Below, piece by piece: positions 18,080 to 26,546 of a stretch of DNA of 64,000 bases. The stretch spans positions 1-64,000 of the forward strand of contig CAZBVO010000006.1 in assembly GCA_964495385.1 (NCBI GenBank), written 5' to 3'. The stretch's first letter is position 1, and each line of letters begins with the position of its first letter. Below the pieces are notes generated by a model that made no database searches, was not told the origin of the DNA, and saw only the letters and a program-made list of their open reading frames with translations. The position numbers and the translations under genes are program-made. This stretch comes from CAG-1138 sp964495385 (GTDB lineage: Bacteria; Bacillota; Clostridia; Christensenellales; CAG-917).

Positions 18080-18108
18080 TTGCAAAAAAAATCGGCGTGT
18101 GCTATACT
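18080..18108 (+). promoter_or_regulatory. Serine dehydratase promoter
   Basis: TTGCAA (18080-18085), 17 bases, TATACT (18103-18108). It lies inside the longest open frame, which supports starting translation at 18137. Confidence 0.65.
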
Positions 18109-18136
18109 TTTGGTAACAAACAAACCGAGGTTTGAA

Positions 18137-19336
18137 ATGAAATCTTTAACCGAGCTTTACAGAATAGGAAGGGGACCGTCGTCCAGCCATACGATGGGGC
18201 CCGAAAAAGCGGCCGAATTTTTCAAGTCCGCTCATCCCGAGGCCGATTCGTTTAAAGTCGTACTTTACGGAAGCCTTGCCTTAACGGGCGAAGGTCACGG
18301 CACCGATCGCATTTTGACCGAGACGTTGGAACTTCCTGCCCAAATAATTTTCGACAAAACCACCTCGGACATCCCGCATCCCAACACCTTTGACATCTAT
18401 GCCTTAAAGGACGGGAAGGAGACGGGACATTCGAGAGTTATGAGCGTTGGGGGCGGTGCGATAAAAATAGAGGGCGAACCCGACGTCGAACCTGCCGACG
18501 TGTATCCGCTTTCGACTTTTGACGACATCAAGGCATACTTGACGGAGCATGATATGCGCATACCCGAATATGTTTTAAAAACCGAAGGCGAGCACATATG
18601 GGCATACCTCGAGAAGGTTTGGGAACGCATGAAAAAGACGGTCAAAGAAGGCCTTGCCGCCGACGGGATTTTGCCGGGAGGCTTGGGCATTCAGCGCAAG
18701 GCAAAATTTCTTTACAGCCAACGCCACATCGACGAAAGTCCCGAAACCCGTGAAAACAGGCTGGTTGCAAGCTATGCTTTTGCCGTCAGCGAACAGAACG
18801 CTTCGGGCGGAACCATAGTTACCGCACCTACCTGCGGCGCAAGCGGTGTTTTGCCGGCGGTGCTGGTTTATATGCAAAAAAAGCACGGTTTTTCCGACGA
18901 AAAAATGCTGAGGGCTTTGGCCACTGCCGGGCTTATCGGCAATCTTATAAAAACCAACGCTTCCATTTCCGGCGCGGAGTGCGGCTGTCAGGCCGAAGTC
19001 GGAAGTGCCTGCAGTATGGCTGCCGCAGGGCTTGCCGAACTGTTCGATATGGACGTCGAGCAAATCGAATATGCCGCCGAGGTTGCCATGGAGCATCATT
19101 TGGGGCTTACCTGTGATCCCGTGTGCGGATTGGTGCAAGTGCCTTGCATCGAACGTAACGCCGTGGCCGCAATGCGAGCAATAAATGCGTTGTCGCTGGC
19201 AAACTTTTTGACCTACACCCGAAAAATCAGTTTTGACCTTATCATCAAAACTATGTACGAAACGGGCAGGGACCTCAATTCGGTTTATCGCGAAACAAGC
19301 GAGGGTGGCCTTGCAAAGCTTTATCACAAAAACTAA
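18137..19336 (+). CDS. sdaA: L-serine dehydratase, single-chain iron-sulfur type
   Basis: It deaminates L-serine to pyruvate and ammonia using a 4Fe-4S cluster, not PLP. The beta domain comes first (GRGPSSSHTMGPEKA, about residues 11-25), then the alpha domain with the cluster cysteines in TCGASGVLP, SGAECGCQAEVGSACS and CDPVCGLVQVPC. At 399 residues it is shorter than the E. coli fused enzymes (about 454), mainly in the beta domain, but all motifs are present. The start was moved to the ATG at 18137, which follows CCGAGG and lies just downstream of a promoter. It is monocistronic. The oxygen-sensitive cofactor fits an anaerobe fermenting amino acids. Confidence 0.93.
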   Translation: MKSLTELYRIGRGPSSSHTMGPEKAAEFFKSAHPEADSFKVVLYGSLALTGEGHGTDRILTETLELPAQIIFDKTTSDIPHPNTFDIYALKDGKETGHSRVMSVGGGAIKIEGEPDVEPADVYPLSTFDDIKAYLTEHDMRIPEYVLKTEGEHIWAYLEKVWERMKKTVKEGLAADGILPGGLGIQRKAKFLYSQRHIDESPETRENRLVASYAFAVSEQNASGGTIVTAPTCGASGVLPAVLVYMQKKHGFSDEKMLRALATAGLIGNLIKTNASISGAECGCQAEVGSACSMAAAGLAELFDMDVEQIEYAAEVAMEHHLGLTCDPVCGLVQVPCIERNAVAAMRAINALSLANFLTYTRKISFDLIIKTMYETGRDLNSVYRETSEGGLAKLYHKN

Positions 19337-19350
19337 AACCAATCACAAAA

Positions 19351-19373
19351 CCCGACCGCACGGTCGGGTTTTT
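19351..19373. terminator. Terminator after serine dehydratase
   Basis: CCCGACCG CA CGGTCGGG followed by five T and preceded by four A, between two convergent genes. Confidence 0.85.
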
Positions 19374-19413
19374 GCTTAATTGGTGTTTTTTGTGCTGATT
19401 TTGCCGCGTTAAA

Positions 19414-19989
19414 CTACTTTTTCGGCTTTTCGGCCTTTTTTGGTTTTGCTTCCGCAAGAGCTTTTTTGTCGGCTTCGTTTGCGGCTTTTAGTTGTTCCTT
19501 TTGGTTTTTCTCGGCAAGCTTTTGCTTGTTTTTGTCGTGTTTGTTTTTGGCTTTTGCAAACTTTTTGACTGCTTTTACGATTTTGTGAATCGCAAAAATC
19601 AACGAAATGCCTGCGATGATAAGTTCAAAAACAGCCTTAAATCCTTCGGTTTTATAGCCCTCGAGAGCGATGAGAAGTGCTGTTGCAACGTTGGCAAGGT
19701 TCATCAAAAGTTTGACTATTTTGACCAGTTTTTTCGATTGGTTGGCAACGTATTTGTATTCGCCGGTTTCTTCTTTGAGTTTGTTTTTGTCCTTAAGGTT
19801 TATGAGAATGACGATTGCGAACATGATCACGTAAACAACCAAGGCCACAATGATAAACGGCCGTAGTGCGGTTGCTTCGTCGGCGGTTTTCATAAACGAT
19901 TTTACCGTGCCCGAAATAAACAGCAACAGCATTATAACGTTGAAAATCAATGACAGGTCAAGGTGTTTCTTTTGTTTTTTTTCTTTCAT
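19414..19989 (-). CDS. Small membrane protein with Lys/Ala-rich tail
   Basis: The 191-residue protein has four predicted membrane segments (about residues 13-30, 42-62, 88-105, 115-135) and a highly basic, Lys/Ala/Glu-rich cytoplasmic C-terminal helix of about 55 residues. The ATG at 19989 was chosen because GGAGG sits nine bases upstream; the longer frame has no ribosome site. I do not recognise a family. It is monocistronic, and downstream it shares the serine dehydratase terminator. Confidence 0.65.
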   Translation of the reverse strand: MKEKKQKKHLDLSLIFNVIMLLLFISGTVKSFMKTADEATALRPFIIVALVVYVIMFAIVILINLKDKNKLKEETGEYKYVANQSKKLVKIVKLLMNLANVATALLIALEGYKTEGFKAVFELIIAGISLIFAIHKIVKAVKKFAKAKNKHDKNKQKLAEKNQKEQLKAANEADKKALAEAKPKKAEKPKK

Positions 19990-20147
19990 ACGATGCCTCC
20001 GATGTTTTGTGTTTTTATTGTAACAAACGACACAAAAAAAATCCACCGATTTTTATAAAAAACACGGCAAAACGGCTAAATTATCTTTTATGGGTGCTTT
20101 ATCGGCAAATAAAAGCGTAAAACGCAGCAAAAAAAATCAAAAAGTGG

Positions 20148-20177
20148 TTGAAATAATTTAGTAAACTATGTTATAAT
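20148..20177 (+). promoter_or_regulatory. Promoter of flavoenzyme/aconitase X operon
   Basis: TTGAAA (20148-20153), 18 bases, TATAAT (20172-20177) with an extended -10 TGT immediately before. The ribosome site is GGGGGAGG. Confidence 0.7.
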
Positions 20178-20220
20178 TTCATATAGCAAATAAAACGCCC
20201 GACACGGGGGAGGATACAAT

Positions 20221-22485
20221 ATGAAAACAAACTATGAAGACAAATTGAAACAACTTTCCGCCGATTATGCCGATTGGTGGAAAAAGGGCTTCGAAAAACC
20301 TCGCATGACTAAGGACCTTTATCCTTACGACACGATGTTCAGCCCTATCAGAGTTAATGCGCTTACGCTCAAAAACCGTCTCGTTATGGCACCTATGGGC
20401 AACATTTCCATGTGCGACGAAACGGGCAGACCGAATGCCAAAATGCTTAAGTATTTTGAAGAAAGAGCAAAGGGCGGCACGGGCCTTCTCACTTCCGGCC
20501 TTATCCCTGTTTCTTTCGGCATCGACAAATCGCTTATCGAGCTTGGCGACCTCAGCTATTTCCCTCGCATTGACAGAAGCAGAACCGTTTTTGCCGCTTG
20601 GAGAGATCTTGCCGGCATGACTCACGCACACGGCGCACACTTCTTTATTCAGCTTACTCCGGGCCTCGGCCGCGTCGGCAATCCGCAATGCTTGACCAAC
20701 CAAATGAAATTGCCGAGAAGCGCAAGCTTCAACCCTAACTGGTACATGAAGGACGTTCCGTGCCTTCGTTTGTCCGACCGCAGCCTCAAAAAGATAATCA
20801 AAAACGTAGGTCAGGGCGCAGCGGACGCAAAAGCTTGCAACATCGACGGTGTCTATCTGCACGGCCACGAAGGTTATTTGCTCGAACAGGTTACCAACCC
20901 TGCTTTCAACCGCAGAGTTTTGGGCCGTTACAGCAACTACGAGCAATTCGGCATCGACATGATCAAGGAAATCCGTCGCCGCGTAGGGCCTCGCTTCCCG
21001 ATTATGTACCGCATCGACCTCAGCCTTGCTCTGAACGCTACCTACAAAGACAGAATGAACACAACCAACCCGCTCAAGAAGTTCAAAAACGAACGTACCT
21101 GCGAGCAGACGTTGGAATATATGAAGCACCTTGTCGAAGCAGGCGTCGATATGTTTGACGTCGACCTCGGTTGCTATGACAACTGGTGGTTGCCGCATCC
21201 GCCTTCCAGCATGCCTTCCGGATGCTTCTTGGATATCGCCGAAATCGCTAAGAACTACTTTGCCGAAAACAATATCAAAGCAAACAGCGGACTTCCTGTT
21301 CCTGTAGTTGCCGTAGGCAAACTCGGCTATCCTGACCTTGCCGAAAAAGCTTTGAGAGACGGCAAATGCGATATGATTATGCTTGGAAGACCTCTTCTCG
21401 CCGATCCTGATTGGCCGCAAAAGGCTTACGAAGGCAGAGTGGAAGACATCAGACCTTGCATCGGTTGCCAAGAAGGCTGCCTCAACGAATTCGTCGAAGG
21501 CGGACACCCTCAGTGTGCCGTTTGCCCGCGCACGGCATTCGAAGAAGAATACAGCCGTGAAATCCCTGTCAGCGAAGTGGTTAAGAAAGTTGCCGTCATC
21601 GGCGGCGGCCCTGCAGGCATCGTTGCCGCAGATACCCTTGTTAAACGCGGACACATCGTTGATTTGTACGAAAAAGGCGAACTCGGCGGAAACCTCATTC
21701 CTGCTTCCAAGGCCGAAATCAAATACGAAGTTAAGAACTATCTCGACTACCTTAAACACGTCGTTGACGTTTTGGACAGAGAAGATACCTTCACCCTCGT
21801 TAAAGAAGAAGCAACCGTCGAAGGTTTGAAAGCAAAGGGCTACGACGTAATCGTAACCGCAACCGGCAGCAAGCAAATGCGTCCGCCTGTTGAAGGTATC
21901 AACGGCGACAACGTTGTTTCGGCAGTTGACGTTTTGGTTAAACCGGAACTCGTTAAGGACGCTCAGAAAGTCGTTGTCATCGGCGGCGGCGTTGTAGGTG
22001 CCGAAACGGCTTACATGCTTCGTTGGGAACTCGATAAGGACGTAAAAGTCGTCGAAATGGACAAATATATCATGAACCATGCTTGCACCGCAAACCGTGG
22101 TCACATCATTCACTACCTCGAGGAAGGCGGCGTGGAACTTTTGAACTGCACCAGACTTCTGAAGGTTGAATCCGACGGCGTTTTGGTCAGCCAGAACACC
22201 CACAAAAACGTTCCGGACCCGTATCTTACCTGGAGCCCTATCCTTCCTGAAAACGTCGAGAATCCTTTGGATGCTCTCCGTCCTTTGAAGAACGTTCCGG
22301 TTGAAAGAAAGATTCCTGCCGACATCGTTGTCGTGGCTGCAGGCGTTAAGAGCCTTAACGAGCTTTACTTCGAGTGCGTTAAAGAACATGCCGCAACCGA
22401 GATTTACAACATCGGCGACAGTCTGAAAGGCGCAAGAGTATTCGAGGCGGTTCGCGCTTCCTACCGTAAGTGCCGCAACATTTAA
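20221..22485 (+). CDS. Old-Yellow-Enzyme/FAD/4Fe-4S reductase (2-enoate reductase family)
   Basis: The 754 residues have three modules: an FMN TIM barrel (about 40-400), a 4Fe-4S site C413-x2-C416-x3-C420-x11-C432, and FAD/NAD folds with GGGPAGIVAAD (about 461) and GGGVVGAETA (about 590). The family reduces activated C=C bonds with NAD(P)H. Two pocket motifs depart from the usual pattern: QLTPGLGR at 144-151 where enoate reductases usually have QL-x-H-x-GR, and HGHEGYLL at 214-221 where H-x-x-HGY is usual. It is also longer than typical 2-enoate reductases (about 670). The substrate is therefore likely not a simple enoate. It is first in an operon with aconitase X, and codon use is strongly biased. 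Confidence 0.88.
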   Translation: MKTNYEDKLKQLSADYADWWKKGFEKPRMTKDLYPYDTMFSPIRVNALTLKNRLVMAPMGNISMCDETGRPNAKMLKYFEERAKGGTGLLTSGLIPVSFGIDKSLIELGDLSYFPRIDRSRTVFAAWRDLAGMTHAHGAHFFIQLTPGLGRVGNPQCLTNQMKLPRSASFNPNWYMKDVPCLRLSDRSLKKIIKNVGQGAADAKACNIDGVYLHGHEGYLLEQVTNPAFNRRVLGRYSNYEQFGIDMIKEIRRRVGPRFPIMYRIDLSLALNATYKDRMNTTNPLKKFKNERTCEQTLEYMKHLVEAGVDMFDVDLGCYDNWWLPHPPSSMPSGCFLDIAEIAKNYFAENNIKANSGLPVPVVAVGKLGYPDLAEKALRDGKCDMIMLGRPLLADPDWPQKAYEGRVEDIRPCIGCQEGCLNEFVEGGHPQCAVCPRTAFEEEYSREIPVSEVVKKVAVIGGGPAGIVAADTLVKRGHIVDLYEKGELGGNLIPASKAEIKYEVKNYLDYLKHVVDVLDREDTFTLVKEEATVEGLKAKGYDVIVTATGSKQMRPPVEGINGDNVVSAVDVLVKPELVKDAQKVVVIGGGVVGAETAYMLRWELDKDVKVVEMDKYIMNHACTANRGHIIHYLEEGGVELLNCTRLLKVESDGVLVSQNTHKNVPDPYLTWSPILPENVENPLDALRPLKNVPVERKIPADIVVVAAGVKSLNELYFECVKEHAATEIYNIGDSLKGARVFEAVRASYRKCRNI

Positions 22486-22496
22486 CGAGGTGAAAT

Positions 22497-23792
22497 ATGG
22501 AATTTAAGATGCATCTTACAGATGAACAACTTGCCATTTTGAACGGCTCGAAGGGCGAAGAAATGGCAAAGGTTATGAAAACGTTGGTTCAGTACGGCGA
22601 AACCTACGGCGCAGACAAGATGATTCCTGTCACCAGTGAATACGGTCACCTTGTTACCAGTTTCGGCATCGGCGTTATGAAACCTGTTTTCGATTTGATG
22701 GACAAACTTATCGACTCCGGTTGCATCTCGGGCCAAAAATTCAGCGTTGACCCGAGGCCGCTGGACTATAAAAACGTAAAAGTTAATCCGCTTCAAAAAC
22801 TTATTTTCAACAAAATTATGTATTCCGCCCAAACCCGTTACGAAGGGCAGCTTGAAAAAATGGGCTTGCTCAGCCCGGACGCTTTCACTTGCGCCTGCTA
22901 CTTCGACGAAATCGGCAATACGCCTAAAAAAGGCGACGTGCTGAGCTGGGCCGAATCGTCCGCCGTCGTGTACGCAAACAGCGTACTCGGCGCAAGATGC
23001 AACCGAAACAGCGGTATAATCGAGCTGTTCGGTTCAATCGCGGGTTACGTGCCTGATTTCGGTTTCACCACCGACGAAGGCCGAAAAGCAACTTGGGTTG
23101 TCGAAATCAAAACCACCAAAAAACCTGTTGCACAGCTTTTGGGCAGCGCAATCGGCATGAAGGTTATGGAAGAAGTTCCGTACGTCATCGGCCTTGACAA
23201 ATGGCTTGGCAACGAACTTAACGACGAAGTTAAAGATTACCTTAAGGACTTCGGCGCAGCCACCGCATCTAACGGCGCAGTCGGTTTGTATCACATCGAC
23301 GGCCTCACTCCGGAAGCGGTAGAACAGGGCAGAAACCTTGTTAAAGAGGGCGCAAAAGTTTACGTTATCGACGATGCCGAACTTCAAAGGGTGTACGACA
23401 ACTATCCTGTCATCTGGAAGAACAAGGACGCAAAACCTACCTTGGCTTTCATCGGATGCCCGCATTTGTCGCTCAGTCAAATCAAGGATTGGACGCACGT
23501 TCTGGAGGCCGAACTTAAGGCAGCCGGCAACGACAAGGTTCAAATCCGCACGGTCATGACTTGCCCTCCTGCGGTTGAAGCGAAGTTCAAAGAGTCGGCC
23601 GAGTACGCTAAACTTATCGCCATGGGCGTTAAGGTCAGCAACATCTGCCCGCTTATGTATATGAACAATCCGCTTTGCGCAAGCAAGCCTGTTATAACTT
23701 GCAGCAACAAACTCAGAACCTACACCACCGCTCGTTACTACAACCCTGAAGAGTTGGCAAAATACGTCGCTACAGGCAAGGAGGTAAGATAG
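22497..23792 (+). CDS. Aconitase X, large (catalytic) subunit
   Basis: The 431 residues match the DUF521/AcnX large subunit, including MHLTDEQLAILNGSKGE at the start, TSEYGHLVTSFG, the cysteine-containing GARCNRNSGI, and MTCPPAVEAKF with ICPLMYMNNP near the end. The cysteines of these segments are candidate iron-sulfur ligands. Characterised members dehydrate cis-3-hydroxy-L-proline (bacteria) or mevalonate 5-phosphate (archaea); this separate-subunit bacterial form cannot be assigned to either. It starts 12 bases after the flavoenzyme gene and is followed after one base by the small subunit gene. Confidence 0.92.
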   Translation: MEFKMHLTDEQLAILNGSKGEEMAKVMKTLVQYGETYGADKMIPVTSEYGHLVTSFGIGVMKPVFDLMDKLIDSGCISGQKFSVDPRPLDYKNVKVNPLQKLIFNKIMYSAQTRYEGQLEKMGLLSPDAFTCACYFDEIGNTPKKGDVLSWAESSAVVYANSVLGARCNRNSGIIELFGSIAGYVPDFGFTTDEGRKATWVVEIKTTKKPVAQLLGSAIGMKVMEEVPYVIGLDKWLGNELNDEVKDYLKDFGAATASNGAVGLYHIDGLTPEAVEQGRNLVKEGAKVYVIDDAELQRVYDNYPVIWKNKDAKPTLAFIGCPHLSLSQIKDWTHVLEAELKAAGNDKVQIRTVMTCPPAVEAKFKESAEYAKLIAMGVKVSNICPLMYMNNPLCASKPVITCSNKLRTYTTARYYNPEELAKYVATGKEVR

Positions 23793-23793
23793 T

Positions 23794-24234
23794 ATGAAAT
23801 CGTTTAAAGGAAGAGTCGTAACTCCGGGAACCGTTAAGGCGGAAGCATTGGTTTCGCACGGCGGATTCAACACCCTTGCAAGTTATCAAAAAGCACTTAT
23901 GTTCGGCGACAAAGAAGCAAAATGCAACGACCAGAACAATGCGGATCTTTACGGAAAAGCTATGTTCGGAAAGGCTTTGTGCTTGCCGCAAACGATCGGT
24001 TCCACCACCGGCGGTATGGTTTTGTTCTGCGCCGTTCAGATGGGCAGAGGTCCTGCTTGCATGCTGTTCAGCAAGGAAATCGACAGTCTTGCCGCGGCAG
24101 GCGCCATTTTGGCCGACAACTGGGCAGACGCAAAAATGCCTACCATCGACAAGCTTGGCGACGAGTTTTTGGAGGCAGTCAAAACAGGTGACGTCATCGA
24201 AGTTTTGGAAGACGGTACCGTAAACGTTTATTAA
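23794..24234 (+). CDS. Aconitase X, small (swivel) subunit
   Basis: The 146 residues form the DUF126 swivel domain. The segment QTIGSTTGGMVL carries the conserved serine loop that, in characterised AcnX, completes the active site of the large subunit. A very strong AGGAGGTAAG site and one-base spacing from the large subunit imply stoichiometric production. Biased codon use matches the two upstream genes. A terminator follows directly. Confidence 0.92.
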   Translation: MKSFKGRVVTPGTVKAEALVSHGGFNTLASYQKALMFGDKEAKCNDQNNADLYGKAMFGKALCLPQTIGSTTGGMVLFCAVQMGRGPACMLFSKEIDSLAAAGAILADNWADAKMPTIDKLGDEFLEAVKTGDVIEVLEDGTVNVY

Positions 24235-24252
24235 AAACAAACACGCTTTAAG

Positions 24253-24282
24253 CAAACGAACCCGTTTGGGTTCGTTTGTTTT
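24253..24282 (+). terminator. Terminator of aconitase X operon
   Basis: Eleven-pair stem CAAACGAACCC/GGGTTCGTTTG with loop GTTT, then four T. Confidence 0.85.
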
Positions 24283-24330
24283 AGTTTAAGGCAAAATCGG
24301 CGACGGGGAAGCGGTATTTTCGGCAATGAT

Positions 24331-24359
24331 TTGACATATTGTTTCGAATAAAGTATAAT
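24331..24359 (+). promoter_or_regulatory. Consensus promoter of FGGY kinase
   Basis: A perfect TTGACA (24331-24336), 17 bases, TATAAT (24354-24359). Confidence 0.85.
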
Positions 24360-24374
24360 AAATGTATTCTATAT

Positions 24375-24392
24375 TCGCGCAAACGTGCGCGA
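24375..24392 (+). promoter_or_regulatory. 5' leader hairpin of FGGY kinase mRNA
   Basis: TCGCGC AAACGT GCGCGA forms a GC-rich six-pair hairpin about 10 bases into the expected transcript and ends three bases before the GGAGG ribosome site. It could stabilise the 5' end or influence ribosome access. Confidence 0.4.
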
Positions 24393-24404
24393 GGCGGAGG
24401 AATA

Positions 24405-26036
24405 ATGGATAAAAAACCGTACGTTATAGCCTATGATTTCGGCACGCAAAGCATCCGCGCGCTGATTTTCGACAACAAAGGAAACACTATAGGCAAGGTT
24501 AAAAATAATTTTAAACCGGCTTATTACAGCCGTCAGCCGGGCTGGGCTGAGCAGGATGCCGAATTTTATTGGCAAAAACTTTGCGAGGCTTCTTTAAAAT
24601 TAAAGGATGAAGTCGGCGAGGAAATTTGGAGCGGTATCGGTGCCGCATCCGTCACCACTTTCCGTGATTCGGCCGTATGTTGGGACAAGGACAACAACGT
24701 CATCCGTCCTATCGTTTTGTATTTGGACAGCCGCCGTTGTCATCACGCCGAGGAAGGCATTCCGTTTTTGACTAAAGTCATATACAGAATTGTAGGTATG
24801 TACAACACCGCAGTTATGCAACGCGAAGCGACAATTTGCAATTGGATGAAACAAGACGAGCCTGAAACGTGGGCAAAAACGGCAAAATATACGCAGTTCA
24901 GCGCCTACATAAATTACCGCTTTTTGGGCAAACTTTGCGACAGCACGGCATCGATGGTCGGGCATTTTCCGTTTGATTACAAGAAAAAAACTTGGCAAAA
25001 AAAGCATGCTTTGACTCGTTGTTTGTTCGATTGCACAGACGAGCAGATGGTCGATTTGTATCCGCCGTGCAGCGAGATGGGCAAAATAACCGCCCAAGCC
25101 GCCAAAGACACCGGGCTTCCGGAGGGGTTGCCGTTTATCGCCGCAGGAAGCGACAAAGGTTGCGAAACTCTCGGCACGGGCTGCGTTGGCCACGACGTTG
25201 CAAGCGTCAGCCTCGGGACGGCCGCATCCGTTCAGTTGACAACGGACAAACACGTAAGCCCAAGCGCGTTTATGCCGGCATATCCGTCGGTTTATGCGGA
25301 CAAATTTAACCCTGAAACCATAGTTTTTAGAGGTTACTGGATGGTAACCTGGTTCAAAAACGAGTTTGCGACAAAGGAAGTCGAGGAGGCAACACGACTG
25401 GGAATTTCTCCGGAGGAATTGCTTGACAAGCGTCTGTCGGAAGTTCCTGTCGGCAGTCAGGGGCTTATTCTTCAACCGTATTGGTCGCCGGGCGTGAAAA
25501 CTCCGGAAGCAAAAGGTTGCATCCTCGGGTTCAGCGACGTACACAGCCGCATCCACCTTTATAGGGCCATCATCGAAGGCATCGGTTTCGCTCTTTACGA
25601 CGGCTTGCGCAGGATGGAAAAACGTGCAGGTTACAAAATCAAACGCCTCACCGTTTCGGGCGGCGGAGCAAACAGCGATGCTATTTGTCAAATCACGGCA
25701 GACATTTCCGGCATGAAGGTGCAAAAAATTCAGACTTACGAAACAAGTGCGCTGGGTTGCGCCATGGCGGCGTTTGTCGGGATGGGCGAGTTTGACAATT
25801 TGGAAGATGCCGTGCACGCAATGTCGCACGTCACTAAAGAATACGCGCCAAACAGAGAAAATCACCGCATTTACCAGCAACTTTTTGACAGAGTATACAA
25901 AAAAATATACAAGGCAAACAAAAAGTTCTACACCGAAATTCGTGACGTTTTGGGCGAATCGGCGCTGTCTGAATTTACTCAATCGGGCACTTCGGCCGAC
26001 GGCAAAGTCGATTCGATCGATTTTTTGAAATTTTAA
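24405..26036 (+). CDS. FGGY-family carbohydrate kinase
   Basis: The 543 residues have the two-domain sugar kinase fold: phosphate motif DFGTQSIRALIF at the N-terminus, PGWAEQDAEFYWQ, the second-domain SLGTAASVQLT, and the adenosine motif SGGGANSDAICQITADI. The family phosphorylates pentoses, pentuloses, hexuloses, glycerol or polyols; the specificity cannot be read here. The start at 24405 follows GGAGG; an upstream in-frame ATG at 24339 lies within the promoter. It has its own consensus promoter directly after the aconitase X operon, so the kinase may feed a phosphorylated substrate into that pathway (inference from position). Confidence 0.9.
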   Translation: MDKKPYVIAYDFGTQSIRALIFDNKGNTIGKVKNNFKPAYYSRQPGWAEQDAEFYWQKLCEASLKLKDEVGEEIWSGIGAASVTTFRDSAVCWDKDNNVIRPIVLYLDSRRCHHAEEGIPFLTKVIYRIVGMYNTAVMQREATICNWMKQDEPETWAKTAKYTQFSAYINYRFLGKLCDSTASMVGHFPFDYKKKTWQKKHALTRCLFDCTDEQMVDLYPPCSEMGKITAQAAKDTGLPEGLPFIAAGSDKGCETLGTGCVGHDVASVSLGTAASVQLTTDKHVSPSAFMPAYPSVYADKFNPETIVFRGYWMVTWFKNEFATKEVEEATRLGISPEELLDKRLSEVPVGSQGLILQPYWSPGVKTPEAKGCILGFSDVHSRIHLYRAIIEGIGFALYDGLRRMEKRAGYKIKRLTVSGGGANSDAICQITADISGMKVQKIQTYETSALGCAMAAFVGMGEFDNLEDAVHAMSHVTKEYAPNRENHRIYQQLFDRVYKKIYKANKKFYTEIRDVLGESALSEFTQSGTSADGKVDSIDFLKF

Positions 26037-26053
26037 AGTTTAAAACAAAAAAA

Positions 26054-26079
26054 CAGACCGCTGCTTGCGGTCTGTTTTT
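26054..26079. terminator. Bidirectional terminator between kinase and spoVG
   Basis: CAGACCGC/GCGGTCTG stem with a five-base loop, A-run left and T-run right, between convergent genes. Confidence 0.85.
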
Positions 26080-26127
26080 GTATGGGGATCGTTTAAACAA
26101 TGAAAAATTTGGCTTTTTTTTAGTTTT

Positions 26128-26400
26128 TTATTCCTGTGAGTTGGCGAGAGCTTCGGCATAGGCTGCCAAAATTTTCCCTTTAAGTTCCTCGCGGATTTCG
26201 GAATTTATCGGATGTGCAATGTCCTTAAATTCGCCGTCCGGAGTTTTGCGTGACGGCATTGCGATAAAGTCGCCGTCTGCGCCGGCGATTATTTTGATGT
26301 CATGGACGGCAAAGCAGTCATCGATTATTATGCTTGCAACCGCTTTAAGTTTCGTGTCGTCTTTTTTGATAAGTCTTATTCTGATATCGGATATTTTCAT
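26128..26400 (-). CDS. spoVG: SpoVG family RNA-binding regulator
   Basis: The 90-residue SpoVG starts with the typical MKISDIRIRLI and contains VHDIKII and the conserved FIAMPSRKTPDGEFKDIAHP segment. SpoVG proteins bind RNA/DNA and influence septation, sporulation and envelope functions, also in non-sporulating Bacillota. It is preceded by an AAGGAG site. Divergent to murC, a neighbourhood also seen in other Bacillota. Confidence 0.97.
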   Translation of the reverse strand: MKISDIRIRLIKKDDTKLKAVASIIIDDCFAVHDIKIIAGADGDFIAMPSRKTPDGEFKDIAHPINSEIREELKGKILAAYAEALANSQE

Positions 26401-26483
26401 AAATGACTCCTTTCTGTTTTTAACATCTACATTTTAGCACCTAAAAATACGCATTGCATTAAAATATTCTTAAATTTCCGACA

Positions 26484-26513
26484 AATTTGCCCGTTGTGTA
26501 TACAATTTGCCCG
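26484..26513. promoter_or_regulatory. AATTTGCCCG direct repeats between spoVG and murC
   Basis: AATTTGCCCG occurs at 26484-26493 and 26504-26513, a period of 20 bases, in the 146-base divergent region. The second copy overlaps the possible -10 TACAAT at 26501-26506. A shared operator for murC and spoVG is inferred. Confidence 0.4.
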
Positions 26514-26546
26514 AACATTTTTTAAATTAAAAAATATATTGAATGT

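Noticed and set aside
18065..18136. N-terminal extension of serine dehydratase
   Set aside because: The extension contains the -35 and -10 boxes; the start at 18137 fits the family.
20179..22389. 736-codon open frame antisense to the flavoenzyme gene
   Set aside because: It mirrors a strongly biased gene with clear motifs. The antisense product has no recognisable domain.
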